The notes beneath the pieces were generated by a model that was given only the letters and a program-made list of their open reading frames with translations, was not told where the DNA came from and made no database searches. From the NCBI GenBank assembly GCA_030248135.1, contig JASANC010004418.1, positions 1-64,000 of the forward strand: 64,000 nucleotides of DNA, written 5' to 3'. Below are positions 12,301 through 23,292 of the stretch, in pieces. Position numbers and translations under genes: made by a program. Source of the stretch: Theristus sp. LFF4_11. Its lineage: Eukaryota > Nematoda > Chromadorea > Monhysterida > Xyalidae. The stretch's first letter is position 1. The number at the start of each line of letters is the position of its first letter.

Positions 12301-15300
12301 GCCACCGATGATGCGAATGATTCGCTTGATTTCAGCGGCAACGGTGAACTGGTGCTCGTGAAGAACGTGAACGCCACGTGGAAACAGCCGGCCTATGCGG
12401 TCTGTCGACAGCACTACTGGAGTTACGCGTGGCAAGCGTGTGAGTGGCGTCATGCCATATTAACGTGTCTTTTGGTTCTGCGCCTCAATTCGTGCACACA
12501 GAAGCAGTTTTATGCTTGTCGCGGGAATTCGAAATTGCGGAAAACAGGGCTGAAAAAAACAGGAACGTCTGAGACATGACAGGGTCACCAGGCAAGATTG
12601 ACTTGCCACATCAAGCCCGAAACTAATTACCTTCGACATCTGCAACCGAATCGAGTCGCAGTGCCAAAGAAAAAAGAGAACGCAAACACAGCAATTGGTG
12701 CACACATTCACTGATTGCGGTGTGTTCGTTACTGTGGCTGTGCGATGCACCGTATCATTGTGCCCGTGGTGACGATGTGCGGAACCGTGCGGTGCACCCC
12801 CCGCCATGCGATGCGGTGCTAAATTACACAAGTCCCTGACGTGCATGCCGCATGACTGTAACCGCACCGCGCCGTTGCACCGAAACACATCGTAACATTA
12901 TCATTGTCTGGCAGATCATGTCAAGCTCATAATGACCGAATCAAAACTAATCACTCCTTGAAATGGCGTTATGCCAAAGCTGAACGTCATTGCAGACGAG
13001 TTCTTGTTGTTGTTGTACGGACTGTGGCTGTGCTACAAAGCGCGCAACACCACCTGGGTCGAGCGATGGCAGTTCACGTTGGCCGTCTCGTTGGAATTGC
13101 TAGTCTCCCTGACTGCCATGGTCGTCAGGTGCGTCGCTGAGCTTTTTCTCAGTTTTCTGTTGTGCAGTGGAAGCATGCGTTTTTACTCACCAGAACAGCT
13201 GTACTGTGTGGCATCTAAGCATAACACAATCTGGCCACTCAAGCGTTCTAATTCTGAACGCTGATTGTTGCATTTTTATGGGCAGTCAACCAGTTCGTTT
13301 CCATGTACAGTCCAGTTCTAATTATCTGCAATTAGCTGATTGCTTCGTGACCACGTGCTGCATGCGTTGCTGTGGAGGCGGAGTCCAGGCCAGCACATCA
13401 ATGCAGGCTTCACGTGGTCACGAACGAACGAACCAACGGTGATTTTTGGCGATGCTTCTAACCACCAGGTGTTTCACCAGCCAATCAGCTGATTGCAGAT
13501 GACACCGAAATGAACTATGAATTCGTGCGTCTTTCAGAATAGCCGTTTTGAAGGAGACGCACCCGGACACGCAGATGGTGATCTCGTTCATGCAGGTGCA
13601 TCTGACCGTCACCGTCAACATCATCGTCATCACGGTGCCAAAGGTCAGTGCTTTGCCTATTGTTTCCAACCGGTCACATCGAATCGAAACGCCTGCTTAT
13701 GTGTCCTCTGAAACGTGAACAGCAATTTGATATTTCGCATGTTCGGCATCCTGCGAACACAAACGCTGACAGTTTCAAGCAAATGTACTTTACATATTTG
13801 TATGTCGCCCATTTTGTTGCTGCAGTTCTACTACATTTCACTCGACTACACGGATCGCGCGCCCGGTGTCGTCGGTGGCGGCAAGCCGCAGCGTCCCGTC
13901 GGCCGGGCGCCGCCGTCCTCCTGGCATCAGATTCGTGACAAACTCGAGAATGGCACCATCGATTTCGCGGTCGTCCCCATACAGGAGATGAACCCGGAGG
14001 ATATTCGCGTGCGTTCTCCCATTCTGCATTACTCGCTTTTGATTGAACAAACTTTTTTGAAATTAATTTTTTTCACAAGCAAACGCAATTCTTTAACTGT
14101 GTGTGGTCCGCCCAGCTTCGCTGGCTTGGAATAACTTAGCTTACGACACTGCACCCAAGACCTGTGTTGGTTTTTGCGCCTCAGATGATTTGGTTAGTCA
14201 AACGGACAGACACAAAAACCTTCGAAATGATCTTCGTTTCCATCGCTCACAGGCGGAACTGAAACGTGTGTACGCGCACCTGCGCATGTTCAAGATGAAG
14301 AACATGTACCAAGATAATCCGCACATCTCGAAGCGCAAGGGCGGCAAGAAGACCAGCGATAAGGAGCGCATCAAGCCGCGTCGCCCGTCCAACATGTCGC
14401 CGTCGATGTGTCCGAAGCCGCGCGCCGAACCGCTCGCAAAGTTTGTCGCGTTTTTTTTCGCTTTGCGCAGTTCATTTGTAAATTATACACAGTTAGCTGA
14501 TTGGTTGGTGTGGTGGAAGGCGGAGTCAATGCCTGCGCCAGTCATTGGCTGTGACAGTCGGTTGAGCAAAAGTTTATGCCACATGCTCTTTATCACCCGG
14601 CTAGCGAACAACACTCACCACCCAGACTGTGTCCGTGCGCGGTGCATGTTGCCTTCAAATCTCCGTCCGAGCAGTGGCGGCGAAAGCACCATACGCGCGG
14701 TTGTTGCCGTTTGTGTTGCAGCCACTGTGTGAAGGTGTCTGTACTGCGCCATCACGGTTGCTCACACCGGCATGAATCAGCAGGCAACCACAGCAACAGC
14801 AACCAGCGACTCTTGCAGACACGACGACGAGGAGCAGTCGTGTGCGCTGGTGGCGTCGGCAGCTGCCCCGGACGGCTCAGCGGTCTGCCACGCGGCCGGC
14901 AACAGCAAATGCGCTGCCGCTGGTGCCGCGACGCCGGCCGTCGTCATCACGACCGAGTCGGACGTCCATCGACCGTCGACCGACCTCGGCTCGTCCGTGA
15001 AGGATCTGACGGTCGAGTCGTCGCCGTCGAACGTTTGGCTCGCCTACGGAGCGCCGTCGTCGGCGCCAACCAGCGTCATCGGTGCCGGTGCCGCCGGGCA
15101 GACGCAGCACAACCAAATCAGCCAGTCGACGCCGCAACGGCCACCAGCGAACGCGAACACGACGACGACGGCAGCGAACACGAACGCGTTCATGATGACG
15201 AGCAGCAGTGAGTCTTCCGCGGTCGACCGTCACAGGACGACGCCGCCCACCGGCAGCACACCGCGACAGTGTTTTCGTCTCGAGTCGGCGAATTCGGTCA

Positions 15301-15308
15301 GGGTGTGA
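9356..15308 (+). CDS. Orphan class C 7TM receptor, GPR158/smog-like
   Basis: Eleven exons: 9356-9470, 9836-10093, 10695-10766, 11039-11151, 11653-11799, 12336-12439, 12996-13128, 13538-13643, 13826-14008, 14253-14440, 14819-15308; all phases agree. The first two exons give the Cys-rich juxtamembrane part (LVQCG, then CKPSVGHGFRLGGYSC), followed by seven hydrophobic helices. WARELGFAIFYGAVVLKIYR after TM2-3 and RVRKAHHVYVKEKD in an intracellular loop are hallmarks of the GPR158/GPR179/smog branch of class C receptors. The tail is basic, then a low-complexity Ser/Thr/Ala exon ending NSVRV. Family knowledge: members are plasma-membrane orphan or atypical metabotropic-glutamate-like receptors. 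No start codon lies in these exons, so the 5' end is upstream, perhaps through the exon at 1303-1841. Four introns carry MITEs. Confidence 0.88.
10164..10332. mobile_element. MITE family A copy
   Basis: Inverted-repeat element inside a receptor intron. It runs from near CAGTCTACTTC to TTAGAGTTAGACTGTA. Inner arms carry AGCTGATTGGTTG and CCAACCAATCAGCT, flanking a core with GCGTTGCTGTGG. The family consensus end is TACAGTCGAACTCTAAATTATAG (written in two parts: TACAGTCGAACTC, then TAAATTATAG), which suggests a TA-targeting Tc1/mariner-type MITE. Confidence 0.8.
10377..10512. mobile_element. MITE family B copy
   Basis: Inverted-repeat element in the same intron as the family A copy. The ends are GTATGCTTGTTTTAAACCTG at the left and CAGGTTTAAACAAACATACA at the right. 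Each end is followed inward by a TCGCAGAATACAGAG-type box. No coding capacity. Confidence 0.8.
11302..11371. mobile_element. Small MITE family C copy (about 70 bp)
   Basis: Short palindromic element: GCATTCATGAAGCAGTATT at the left and ACACTGCTTCATGACTGC at the right. Related copies are at 57,590-57,669 and, as one half, at 26,770-26,797. It lies in a receptor intron. Confidence 0.65.
11864..12019. mobile_element. MITE family A copy
   Basis: The best-preserved copy: it starts TACAGTCGAACTCTAAATTA and ends TAATTTATAGTTTGACTGTA, with inner arms GTTGATTGGTTGGTG and CACCAACCAACCAGCTGATT. It sits in the receptor intron 11,800-12,335. Confidence 0.85.
13306..13518. mobile_element. MITE family A copy
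   Basis: A longer, diverged copy. It starts TACAGTCCAGTTCTAATTA and the right arm has CCAATCAGCTGATTGC. It occupies over half of the 409 bp receptor intron 13,129-13,537 and ends about 20 bp before the acceptor. Confidence 0.7.
14474..14565. mobile_element. Truncated MITE family A copy
   Basis: The left part only: AAATTATACACAGTTAGCTG followed by ATTGGTTGGTG and a GGCGGAGTC core. No matching right end is visible. It lies in the receptor's last intron (14,441-14,818). Confidence 0.5.
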
Positions 15309-15379
15309 GCAACACGGCGAGTTGTGGACGAGTTGCATGGTGAACTCTGATGTAAGAGCGATGTCGGTTGTCTTCTGTG

Positions 15380-15385
15380 AATAAA
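15380..15385 (+). terminator. Polyadenylation signal AATAAA of the receptor gene
   Basis: Canonical AATAAA 72 bp after the TGA stop at 15,306-15,308 on the same strand, followed by a T/G-rich stretch (GTTTTGTTGTTGTAG). Confidence 0.65.
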
Positions 15386-16337
15386 CTTGTAAATTATTGA
15401 ATATCGTTTTGTTGTTGTAGTAGTAGTATTTATTTATATGTATGAAAACATTCAAGCACACACACGACGAAATCAGTAAGCCGCCAATTTTAGTGAAACT
15501 CAATAGCGCAGCGGGGAATACAGATCACGGGTTGAATTCGTTTTTCCATTGAATACTTTTTCTGTGTGCTTGACTGTGAGTTGCAGAAAAACTACTAGAT
15601 CGGATTAGTGATTTTGAAGAAAGTGAGACCCATTTTTCGTTCGTTTTTTTTTTGTTCGATCGCTGTGCGTTTGACAATCTCTCTCTCTCTTTCTCACTCA
15701 AGGCCATCGAATTTTTTTTGTTGTTTTCCTGCTTGTTGTTCTCCGAAAATAGAAAAAAGTACACGTGATAACTGTCGTCACAGCATTGAGTTGCGCGTGC
15801 AACGCGGCATCAAAAGGCAGCACATACTGACAGGCACCACAGTATTGTAGATTTAGTCGAACGAGTCAGTCGGTACAAATCGAACGGCTACTCAAATAAA
15901 AACGCATGTGAACTTTGCGGTTTGCGGGGTCTGATTGCTACCGTGTTTCTCATTGTTGCGTTACATTATAGCAGCATTTTTCTAGCACAGAAACGAAGGA
16001 GCCCAACCACGTGACGTTTTTTTTCTAACGCAGAAACGAAGGAACCCCCAATCACGTGACGGTGACGAAAATTTCACATTTTGTTTAACAAACACAATTC
16101 CGGTTTTCATGTCCATGCAAGATCATTCTGTTGCACACTGAACAGACCGGAACAAACATAAGAGCCTACAAAATCACGGTTTCAACAGAAGAATGTAATT
16201 GAATTCAATTGAAGAACAGAGATTTTTAATCGAGACTTGAAAATAATTGCAACTGAATGAAGGAAACTACAAACGACACTGTGCGTTTGTCGACTCTGAT
16301 TACATTACTTGCAAACGACATAAAAAAACATTCCGCG
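15386..16337. other. Intergenic stretch
   Basis: No gene seen. AT-rich, with CTCTCT runs near 15,680. An imperfect direct duplication near 15,985-16,060 repeats CAGAAACGAAGGA and CACGTGACG. Confidence 0.45.
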
Positions 16338-17727
16338 TAGGGATGGAGCCGGTTCCGGTCCGGATACCGGCGCCTAAAATTGGATCCGGTCCGGATTCCG
16401 GCGCAAATTCCGGCCGGAATAGCCGAGACCCGAGAATTAACCAGTTTATTCCTGCGTTTCAGAGTTGTTCAATGGTTTGACAAACTTGTTTTCGTGCTTT
16501 GTTGGTTTCGTTGTTGTGCATTTGGCATGTGATCAGTGAGCGTTGCTTTAGTTTAGTGTCTGTTCAATGGTAAACGGTTCACTATTTTTGTCTTAAGTGG
16601 TAAACTTATATGCAGCATCGTCCACTTTGAAAAACGTGGCGGCTGCCAGCAATGGGCACGTCTTTTGGCCGACATTGTTGATGAACAAAGCAGGTTTTTT
16701 ATCAGCCATCTTCGTTGGTCATATTCAGTTCGCTGGCAAACAGTGGCTTTTTTGTGAGCAGTCACCGTGGGTGTGCGGGGTGCCGTGTTGCCCGCCGTGT
16801 GCGCACTGAAGCAGCGCATCGAACAAGTCGATGCGAGTGGCATTGGTACGACGAAAGAAACGCTGCTGAACAGCATCAACATACGCTTCCGTGTGCTTTT
16901 CCACGAATCCTACATCGTGGCCACGTACCTTGATCCGCGATTCAAAAATACAGCAGTCGTATTCAAAGTGCGGGCGCGATTCGTTGTGAACTACTTCACA
17001 TTGCAAAGAAAATCTTGAAACGACCGGAGACGCCCACAAACTGCGACGACACATCCGAGATCGCGAACAACGACGATGACGAAAGTGAACGCGAGCCCGA
17101 ACCAAAAAAGAAATCGACTGGCCTCTACGGAGGCATCGAGTTTCACGCTGCGCGACCGCGCAACCCGTCAGGCAAATCCAGTCTCGAAGACGAATTGCGC
17201 GGCGAAATTAATATGTACTGGATGATTTTATCGACGAAACGGACAAAAGTGATCTGGTGCTAGACTTTTGGCGGCTGAACTCGTCGAAATACCCCAAACT
17301 ATCGACAATCGCGCGCAGATACCTGCACGGCACCGCTACCAACAAGCATGGCAAGCGAACGAATGTTCTCTGAAGCCAGGCAGGTGTTTGTGTACAGCCG
17401 ATCTCGTCTGTCAACTCCGAACTCAGGTCATGTTTCTGAATGGAGTGTTGCTGCCAGCACTCGATTATGACTAGGCGATGTGAATTTTGTCAGTTGTTAT
17501 TGTAATTTTTGGTTGGTTCACGTGCTGTGTCTTGCTGACTCTGTGTCTGTGCTGTTTTCTGCTGAAAATGTGATGAAGGAGCGACGAAATGTGCGTACAT
17601 GTTTTTTTAGACATAAAAAGGCCATTCCGGTCCGGATTCCGGCAATTTTTACCGGGTCCGGCCCGGCCGGAACGGGTTTGAGCCGGATCCGGTCCAGATT
17701 CCGTCAAATTTGCCGGATCCATCCCTA
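16338..17727 (+). mobile_element. Decayed hAT-superfamily DNA transposon
   Basis: The terminal inverted repeats begin TAGGGATGGA at 16,338 and end TCCATCCCTA at 17,727. Both subterminal regions are packed with CCGGTCCGGAT-type motifs, as is common in hAT elements. The interior holds a broken hAT transposase. A clean 8 bp target duplication is not visible; the flanks share only CCGCG. The right end lies 9 bp from the stop codon of the minus-strand gene beginning at 17,737. Confidence 0.82.
16755..17474 (+). pseudogene. Broken hAT transposase (C-terminal half)
   Basis: Pieces of the hAT core appear in order but in different frames. The first is about 16,765-16,965, with LLNSINIRFRVLF and VATYLDPRFKN. 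An acidic linker about 17,010-17,215 (NDDDESEREPEPKKK) follows. The dimerisation region about 17,215-17,474 has LDFWRLNSSKYPKLSTIARR, then FSEARQVFVYSRSRL in another frame and LLPALDYD before a stop. At least three frame changes separate these parts, and the BED finger and N-terminal half are absent, so it cannot encode an active enzyme. Confidence 0.8.
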
Positions 17728-17736
17728 ACCGCGGCG

Positions 17737-20700
17737 TCACTGCGCCATCGCGTCCCACTGAAACTCGACGGCGCCAGCGTGATTAAAGTAGTTGTTCAAA
17801 TGTTCGCGAACGTCCAGCGCGAACTCGTTCGGTCGCTCGTGCACCGTCGTCGTCGCCGCTGTTGCGCCCGACCCAACCGACTGCAGCGGTGCGTAGCCGT
17901 CGTGCCGCAGCTGTGCCAGCCAGTCGTTCCTTTCGTCCGTGGTTGGGCCACTCGCACTCTTCTCACCTGGGCATGGCAAACCGCAAAAAAAATTTTTTCG
18001 CTAAAAACCGGAAATAAAACCGAAAAAAACTAAAAAAAACCGGTAATAGATCGGTTTAAAATTCAGATTTTTCAAGGGTGGAAACCGGTTTTAGTCGGCT
18101 CAAAAACGGCAATCTCTGCCATCGGCGCACTCTCACCGCCTGCCTGCTCCAACTGTCGAATGTAGTTCGTCAACGCGCAGGCCGCTTTCACGGCGACCGC
18201 CATGTGGCCCGGCTGCAGTTCGCACGTGCGATACAGAAAGCGAAACTTGCTGCAGAGCGTGCCGAACGCGTTCTCGATGCAGTGCTTGGCGCAGTTCAGT
18301 CGAAAGTTGAACACTTGGTTCTGCTTCAACTGCGACTCCGTGCTGTCGTACGGACGCATCAGGTAGGGTGTTAGCGGAAACGCGACGTCCGCAACTGACG
18401 GAAACAAAAACGATTTCATTGATTCGTTTTTTTTCAATGCATCATTGCGGTCGCACCCTTGAATCAGTTTTAAAGCGCATTCAGAGATTGCAGCAGAAGC
18501 CGCACAGCTGGTGCTGAAATTGCTTTTATAAGCGAAAAAACCATTGTGCTTCAGCATCTTTATTAGCACGTTTATCAGCGTTTATTAGCTATGCGTCGCT
18601 AATTAGTATCTGATGAATTCAGAGAACGAGAGACGTGTTGTGTGTCGATTATCTTGTTCAAGCTCAGAAAGTACCGTGCCGACATTCTGCGCTCGATGTC
18701 AATCACCCATTATCGATGTCCACAAAAAGCGAACAAATCTCACACAAGCAATTTCACCGCTGGCCGCAATCCACCTCGAACTACTGTACCAGCAGTCCAG
18801 CAACTTCAAAGGATCAAGTCTATCGTCCACGGAAACGACATCAATGTCGGCAATCAATAGCAACAACAAATGGAAATGAACACACACGCACCGAAATGAA
18901 ACGGCACGGGCGCCATGCTCTGCTTCGAGACGCCGCTGTCGAGCACCGGCACCGGCGGGAACTCGATGTCGCCGTTCTCGAGTTGGCGCGACAGCGACGT
19001 GGCCGACCAGAGCGCCGCGTGCACCGTGCGCCCGGCGACGGGCGGGCCGACGTCGACGTGCATGAAGCTGCATTGGGCGTCGCACACGGCGAACACGACC
19101 ACCGAGCAGTGCTGCTTGTAGCTGCTGGCGGCGGCCGTGCGGGCGGGCGCCTTCACGCGGATCTGCTTGCCGTCCAACGCGCCCACGCACTGCGGGTAGT
19201 GCCAGTGCGTGCGGAAGCCGTCGCTGATCGCTTGCCACTCCGCTGGCGAGTCCGGCATCTGAGTGAAAGTGTGCTGCGGTGAGCGTCGTATGTACACAGT
19301 CTAGGTGCAGAGATCATGTGCACTTGCTGATTGGTCAGCCAGCTAGGACTGATAGGACAGACGCCGCCGCCACAGCAATGCCCGCACAGAATGCATGCAT
19401 CACGTGATCACAAACCAATCAGCTAATTGCATATGATATCGAAATAGGCTGTAGATTACGCGAAAAACAGCCAAAATCAGAATTGCTTGGAATGGAAATT
19501 CGGACTCGTGAGAACAGATACAAAGAGTATCTCACTCAGTGCCGGAGCACGCAAGAAGATTTTCGGGCCTGAACACAGAGTCGCGGAATCGGCAGCGAGG
19601 TGCCCCACGAGTTCGCACGGGTCCGGTGTGAACGAACAGCATCTGGTGCGTGCGTGAGACCCAGTCGGTAAAGAAACTGCCCGGCTGCCTGTTCACGCAT
19701 GTCCCCTCAAACTCTCCCGCGTTTCGCAGCCGATCCACAGACACGCATTCCAAGTTGACCCAGTCACAGAGCGCAGCACCGACCTTCAGAAAAGTGCACG
19801 CGAGCGCATGGTTGATCATGCCGATGATCTCGCGCACCGTGTAGCACACGGTCGACCGGCCGCGGCGGAACTGCGTCGCCAATGCGCCAAAGTCGTCGCC
19901 GGTGATCAGGAAGCGCAGCGTGATCACCAGCTTCTCGGTCAACGCCAGACTGTTCGAGCGTTTGTATCGCTGCGGGTGGCCGGCGGGCCGCTGCACCGCG
20001 CGCAGCCGCTGCGTCAGATCGTCGAACGTCTCGACCGCCATTCGCAGGTACTCGTGGAAGCGCGCGGGCGAGTCGCGCGAGCGCATGTACTCCGTGAAAT
20101 ACGCGCTGTCCGTCTGACGAAGCAGCCGGCTCACCGGATTCACGGAGAAGCGCCGACGGTTGCGCCCGCTGCTGGATTGCGCGCGCATTTCGGAAGTCGG
20201 TTCAATCTGGTTGTGCTGTTGCTGCATTGGAATGCGGTTGTTGGATGCGGCGCTGATTTCGAAATTCGGTTCGATTCGCTTGTGACGTTGCCGCACGCGA
20301 TTGCGATTGGCTTTCGCGTGGATTTGGAAATTCGGTTCGATTCGGTTGTACTGTTGCTGCACCGGATTGTGGTTGTGGGATTTGGGGTGGATTTCGAAAT
20401 TCAGCTGTTGCGGGCGGTCGGCGCATTGCTGCTGCACCTGACAGAACAGATTCATGATGTTCGCCTTGACGGTCAGCTGCTGCTGTCGCGGCACATGGCG
20501 CAGCTCAGCGGCGACCACGCGGCCAAACGCCTCGAAGTCGTCCATTTCAACCGTGTCCGCTGGTCGACTGTCCAGCTCGCTGCTACCAGACGGCGTCTTT
20601 CCTGGGGAAAAATTTTCTTACTTTTAGCAAACCATAAAGTGTTTTTTTTGTTTTGCTCAACGTCACAAATGAATCGAGAAATTTGAAAACCGGTCAATTC

Positions 20701-22214
20701 AATCGCTAGAAGGCCTCTTCAAACAAACGCACTGCTGCTGAGTTTGCGTCGCTTCGCTGGCACCGGCGGCAAGCTCCATTGCACGCTCGTCTCGGCCACC
20801 TGCGGCTCGTCGTCGTCGCTGGTTGGCTCCGGCTCCGGCTCCTGCTCGGGCGACGGCGTGGTCGATGGCGACCAGTTGAATTCTCGCTTTATGACGCCAT
20901 CACCACCGTTCATGATGCTCGATCTGCAACAGCAACCATTCTATTCGCTTTCATTTCTCCACTGTTTCATCAATTGATGTTACAATTGACGGCTCAGGAA
21001 TAAAGAACACCGAAGCAGGCGAATCCGTGAGTGACCCCGATAGCTTTACCAATGCCATGCGTGTGTTACCGCGCTGTTCTTGATAATTAGTTTTGTATTT
21101 GTATTTGCAGTCAAAAACCCGATGGTACAGAACTCCAATAGTTTGGTGTAAAGGTAGGCAGCGAATCCGTGAGTTCATTCGTCGACAACCAGTGCAGATT
21201 TCGTGCACGGCTACAGTGGCGGCAGTGTGTCCACCGTCCGTGTGGGATCAAACCCGGTACCGTTCGGGTTGAAGACCGAGTCCATATCCACTGAGCGACG
21301 GAGGCGACTCAGCCGTCACCGCAATCACCCCCGTTGCTTTCCCGTTCGCTCACCGTTCGTCGGTGTGTTTGTGCGCATCGACAAAGCGCATCTGCTCAAA
21401 CCATTCCCAAGTGCTCTCGCGCGCCAGCAAGCCGTCGGCTGCCTTTGTGCGCATCCGCTTGATCTCTCGCCGGTAATACGCCACCAAGTTGCGCCATTTG
21501 TTCTTTGCTGCCGTCGCTGAAAATATCAATGAACAACCTTTCTTCCATCGTTCTTCTGAATACAACCGATATTTTTTTCCGTTTTCATTGACAACCACAA
21601 ATCCTTGGCCACTGTGCAGATTGGCTGTCTCTGGGACCTCATTGGCTGATTGGCTGGAACAGACAAGCAAGAAGCGGCCACTCAGTAGAGCACGTGTTTG
21701 AATTGTTAAATCTAGCGGATGCCGCTGAATCGGTTGTTGTTCAGAAAACTAGTTCAGACGAACTTTGCATATATACAGTCGAACTCCTAATTATTGACTG
21801 CAGGTTGATTGATACAGGCAATCAGGTGATTGGTTGGTGATCACGTGTGCAGACTTTTCTGTGGAGGTGGAGTCTGTCCTGCACAGAATGCATGCATCGT
21901 CATATCACCAACCAATCAGTTGCCCATAATTTAGTTCGACTGCAGCTGTTCAGAAAATTCTGGACGAATGGGACAGCAAGATTTTTTTTTGACTGTATAT
22001 AAAACTTCAGAGTCCAGTCCATCTAAGAGTTCCAGTCACGCTCACCATCAATGCCCACTGCCGCCGCAACTTTCTTCCAGTTGTACTCTTTCTGTTTGGC
22101 GCAGCGGAAAGTTCGGCTTTTCACTTTCCACAAGATTTCCTTCTCGCGCACTTGTTCGATGAAAATGTTTGTGAATTGTCGCGAGTCGTCGTCGTCATCT
22201 GCCTCGGGCGGCAT
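17737..22214 (-). CDS. MADF-BESS-Harbinger nuclease fusion protein (HARBI1-like)
   Basis: Seven exons on the minus strand: 22046-22214, 21354-21516, 20733-20923, 19784-20601, 18892-19258, 18137-18394, 17737-17966; phases join throughout, giving about 731 residues without a stop. Exons 1-2 form a MADF domain (FIEQVREKEILWKVKS, then KNKWRNLVAYYRREIKRM). A linker and a BESS-like segment (DFEAFGRVVAAELRHV, near residue 195) follow. Next come 3-4 copies of a 22-23 residue repeat, then a PIF/Harbinger DDE nuclease with all three acidic residues: CVGALDG (D near 475), VADVAFPL (D near 571) and CIENAFG (E near 610). Family know-how: Harbinger elements normally encode the nuclease and the DNA-binding protein separately. 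The start ATG is at 22,214. No terminal repeats of a Harbinger element were found, so domestication is possible but unproven. Confidence 0.85.
19293..19453. mobile_element. MITE family A copy
   Basis: Diverged copy in the nuclease gene's intron 19,259-19,783. The left end is TACACAGTCTAGGTG and the right end ATAGGCTGTA, with GCATCACGTGATCACAAACC and CAATCAGCTAATTGC in the right arm. Confidence 0.7.
21234..21304 (-). other. tRNA-like sequence (tRNA pseudogene or SINE head)
   Basis: On the minus strand, CGCTCAGTGGATATG resembles a pol III A box and CGGGTTTGATCCC resembles a B box, about 30 bp apart. The outer arms CCTCCGT and ACGGACG can pair at 6 of 7 positions, but the anticodon and T stems are poor. 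It lies in an intron of the nuclease gene. It is unlikely to be a functional tRNA. Confidence 0.4.
21774..21944. mobile_element. MITE family A copy
   Basis: It starts TACAGTCGAACTCCTAATTA and ends AATTTAGTTCGACTGCA. The inner arms are GTGATTGGTTGGTGATCAC and CACCAACCAATCAG. It lies within the intron 21,517-22,045 of the nuclease gene. Confidence 0.82.
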
Positions 22215-23292
22215 GTTGCAGCGAAACAACCCCAATAATAATGATCACACGTGATGCACGTTCGCTCACACTGATTTCCGGAACACGGAACCTGAAATTC
22301 AACGCGTCACTAGAATTCAATGTTTTTTCCGTGAGTTGAAAAAATGGGAAATAAACTATGGAAATGAATTGCAGCCATGAAATTGCATGGCTGTGCTGTG
22401 CGCTGTGTGTCAGGCTGAAAATGTTTCACGAATGCTACAAAGGTCGCATAGCAATAGCACGGGCTACGTTACTGTTGCTGGCACCATACGTAAACCATTC
22501 ACTGTTGCAATACACCAACGCTCTAACGGCGAGCCCTAGTATTATAAAGCATTCGTAAAATAGCGCGCACAAGTGCAGCCTGTTCAGAATGCCACATTCA
22601 TAAAACAACATAGTGCTACGGCTACAACGCATGTTTATTGAACGCGATATTTCGCAATGACGCATAGCAAACAGTGCCTGTTTTTGTCTCCGCTTCGCTG
22701 CAAACGAATGAACGAAGCCTCACAGCCGCAGTGTCATGAGAGTCCGGTCGTGAAAATGAACGTTTCAGTGAAAAACTTGTCTACTGTCAAAATGCCAAAA
22801 ATTGTAATCAAAATCAACAGCCTTCATGATAAACTAAACTTAATGAAAACGTACAGCGAGAGCATGTGGAGACAACTCAACTCAATGGAATAGAAAAACG
22901 ATAGCGTATTGAAGACATTCAATACAAGAGAAGTGGTACTTTGTCAACCGGTTGTTCACACATTCGTCCACGAGCAGCAGATTTGTTTTATTCGTGTAAC
23001 TCGCAAAACGAACAACGTTATGATCAAGAAAACGAAGAAAATGCAAAATATAGTGTAACTCAGGGAAGAGCAGTTCAATTGATGGAGTCAAAACCGCTGA
23101 TAACAACACATCACATTAATTTTTGCTACCAAAAAGCTTCCCATTCTGGAAAACGGAAATGATGAGAAAAATAAAAAGACATTCGAATGCAAATCACATT
23201 GCTGAACCAATCAATCACATCATTGCATTGAGAAAATTAGTCAGTGACTGTACCGAACATTTCTTGCCTAACTGGTACCTGACAAAACCGGC
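22215..23292. other. Intergenic stretch
   Basis: About 1.1 kb between the nuclease gene start and the 3' end of the ADRM1 gene. I see no gene. It should contain the nuclease gene promoter; no TATA box or other element stands out. Confidence 0.45.

Noticed and set aside
14576..15211. Arg/His-rich frame over the last receptor exon
   Set aside because: It is reached only if an acceptor at 14,722 is used. The acceptor at 14,818 gives a phase-correct, compositionally normal tail (HDDEEQSCALVAS), so the basic frame is an overlapping shadow.
16330..17735. Perfect 8 bp target duplication of the hAT element
   Set aside because: ATTCCGCG on the left and ACCGCGGC on the right share only a shifted CCGCG, so the duplication cannot be claimed.
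19808..20686. Plus-strand open frame of 292 codons
   Set aside because: Antisense to the large exon of the MADF-Harbinger gene, whose minus-strand translation has recognisable domains and matching splice phases.
21234..21304. Functional tRNA gene
   Set aside because: The acceptor stem pairs fairly well but the anticodon and T stems do not; kept only as a tRNA-like relic.
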